Source of the DNA: an uncultured Collinsella sp.
GTDB taxonomy: Bacteria > Actinomycetota > Coriobacteriia > Coriobacteriales > Coriobacteriaceae
Direction: 5' to 3'
DNA: 7,013 nt
NCBI GenBank assembly: GCA_900554595.1
Contig: USHZ01000107.1
Coordinates: 1 to 7,013, forward strand
Shown: positions 6,018 to 7,013 of the stretch, piece after piece
How positions within the stretch are numbered: the stretch's first letter is position 1
Layout of the letters: each line of letters opens with the position of its first letter
The notes under the pieces: generated by a model
What the model was told of the DNA's origin: nothing
The model's database searches: none
Seen by the model: the letters and a program-made list of their open reading frames with translations, nothing else
Program-made: the position numbers and the translations under genes

Positions 6018-6175
6018 GGGACTCCTTTTGTTACAGAACGGTTTCGTAAAAAGGATTCTGCTCCCAGATTTGGATGTAGTAAAGCGAATGTATCTTCAGT
6101 ATGATTAAGAAATGCTAATGTTGAAAGAAAAAGCGCTGGCAAAACGTTTTACGGCTGCATTGATGTGGAGGCACG
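6018..6175. promoter_or_regulatory. Divergent promoter region between EamA transporter and LysR regulator
   Basis: This 158-base region is clearly more AT-rich than the genes around it. For the regulator, TATGAT (6100-6105, plus strand) is a plausible -10 without a clear -35. For the transporter, minus-strand TTTACT and CAGAAT at 17-base spacing are a weak candidate pair. A perfect palindrome AAAACGTTTT lies at 6141-6150. Minus-strand TCCTTTT (6049-6055) is complementary to the transporter's own AAAAGGA Shine-Dalgarno (6023-6029). A LysR binding site is expected here from the gene layout, but I could not fix one on a clear T-N11-A dyad. Confidence 0.4.
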
Positions 6176-7013
6176 ATGGCATCGCGGTATCAGATTGTTT
6201 GTATGGTGGTCGATCGCGGCAGTCTTAAGGGCGCGGCCGACGAGCTGGGCTATACGCAAAGTGCGGTGAGCCAGGCCGTCAAGGCGCTCGAGCGCGAGCT
6301 GGGTACCACGCTTATCGAGCGCGGTAAGCAAGGTGTCTCGCTTACGCGCGACGGCAAGCAGTACCTGCCGTATTTGCGCCAGATTGTAACTGCCGAGGCC
6401 GAGCTTGAGGGCAAGCGTCAGGAGTTACTGGGACTCTCCTCGACTGATATTCGTATCGCGACGTTTACTAACGTGAGCCGCACCGTATTGCCGCGCGTGA
6501 TTCGCGACTTTGGGGCTCTGCATCCTGGCGTACGCTTTACCCTCAAGCAGGGCGATTACACGCGCAACGCTCAATGGGTGCACGACGGCGTGGTGGATTT
6601 TTGCTTTACGGCGCGCGGGTTTACCGCAGGGCTCGAGAAGCGCGTGGTTTATCACGACGAGTTGGTGGCATTGTTGCCGACCGCGCATCCGCTGACGGCA
6701 AAGGAAAAGGTTACGCTTGCCGACCTGGCGTCCGAGCCGTTTGTGCTGCTGGACGAGGGCGAGCAGAGCTTGGTGCTCGACGCATTCGCGGCACATGGGC
6801 TGTCGCCGCACGTGACGAGCGAGGTGACCGACGACTACACCATCATGGCGATGGTGGAGGAGGGCCTAGGCGTGAGCATGCTGTATCGTCGTACCGTCGA
6901 GGGCATGAGGGCCGATTTTCGCGTACGTCCTATCGTGCACGCTCCCTCGCGCGACGTAGTGGCAGCTTGGCGCAGCTGGGACACCATGCCTATCGCCACG
7001 AGGCGTTTTATCG
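6176..7013 (+). CDS. LysR-family transcriptional regulator (partial, 3' end outside window)
   Basis: DNA-binding regulator; 279 residues are visible and the reading frame is open to the right edge, so perhaps 10-20 residues are missing against the usual 290-300. The N-terminal winged helix-turn-helix covers about residues 3-65: GSLKGAADELGYTQSAVSQ at 15-33, KALERELGTTLIERG at 36-50, and VSLTRDGKQYLPY further on. A linker helix follows, then the periplasmic-binding-protein-like effector domain from about residue 90 (DIRIATFTNVSRTVLP). The EEGLGVSML motif near the end is typical of the second effector subdomain. The ATG at 6176 was chosen for GGAGG at 6167-6171, a somewhat short 4-base spacing, and because the helix-turn-helix begins at once. 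It is divergent from the EamA transporter, its most likely target. The effector is unknown. Confidence 0.95.
   Translation, partial: MASRYQIVCMVVDRGSLKGAADELGYTQSAVSQAVKALERELGTTLIERGKQGVSLTRDGKQYLPYLRQIVTAEAELEGKRQELLGLSSTDIRIATFTNVSRTVLPRVIRDFGALHPGVRFTLKQGDYTRNAQWVHDGVVDFCFTARGFTAGLEKRVVYHDELVALLPTAHPLTAKEKVTLADLASEPFVLLDEGEQSLVLDAFAAHGLSPHVTSEVTDDYTIMAMVEEGLGVSMLYRRTVEGMRADFRVRPIVHAPSRDVVAAWRSWDTMPIATRRFI

Overview
The window looks like an ordinary chromosomal stretch from a moderately GC-rich, probably Gram-positive bacterium. Shine-Dalgarno sequences of the AAAGGAG type, dense packing, and the mix of a YtrA-type GntR/ABC pair, RF3, a VUT transporter and Ung fit the Coriobacteriia, most likely a Collinsella-like gut actinobacterium. 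That placement rests on general resemblance and codon/GC style, not on a database match. I see no insertion sequence, phage gene, CRISPR array, rRNA or tRNA, and no intergenic gap longer than about 215 bases.

Layout from left to right: (1) On the minus strand, a short YtrA-subfamily GntR repressor is followed 23 bases later by an ABC transporter ATPase that runs off the left edge. Their promoter region carries AT-rich dyads that look like an autoregulatory operator. (2) Divergent from them on the plus strand is prfC (peptide chain release factor 3), ending in a GC-rich hairpin. (3) A well-formed promoter then drives a leader of about 80 bases, a VUT-family membrane transporter (the family that includes queuosine-precursor importers) and, 9 bases further on, a short-chain dehydrogenase. 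This two-gene operon ends in a strong terminator. (4) Converging on that terminator from the minus strand are ung (uracil-DNA glycosylase) and, upstream of it, an EamA/DMT-type transporter. (5) Divergent from the transporter on the plus strand is a LysR-type regulator that runs off the right edge a few residues short of its expected end.

Most of the genes are housekeeping or common accessory functions, and I do not see an obvious undescribed multi-gene system. The spots most worth a second look are regulatory. The VUT leader has a preQ1-class-I-like arrangement (stem, loop, A-rich tail running into the Shine-Dalgarno). The GntR promoter holds nested dyads. An unexplained 50-base dyad lies between the divergent gntR and prfC promoters. 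A possible Shine-Dalgarno-masking pairing precedes the EamA transporter.
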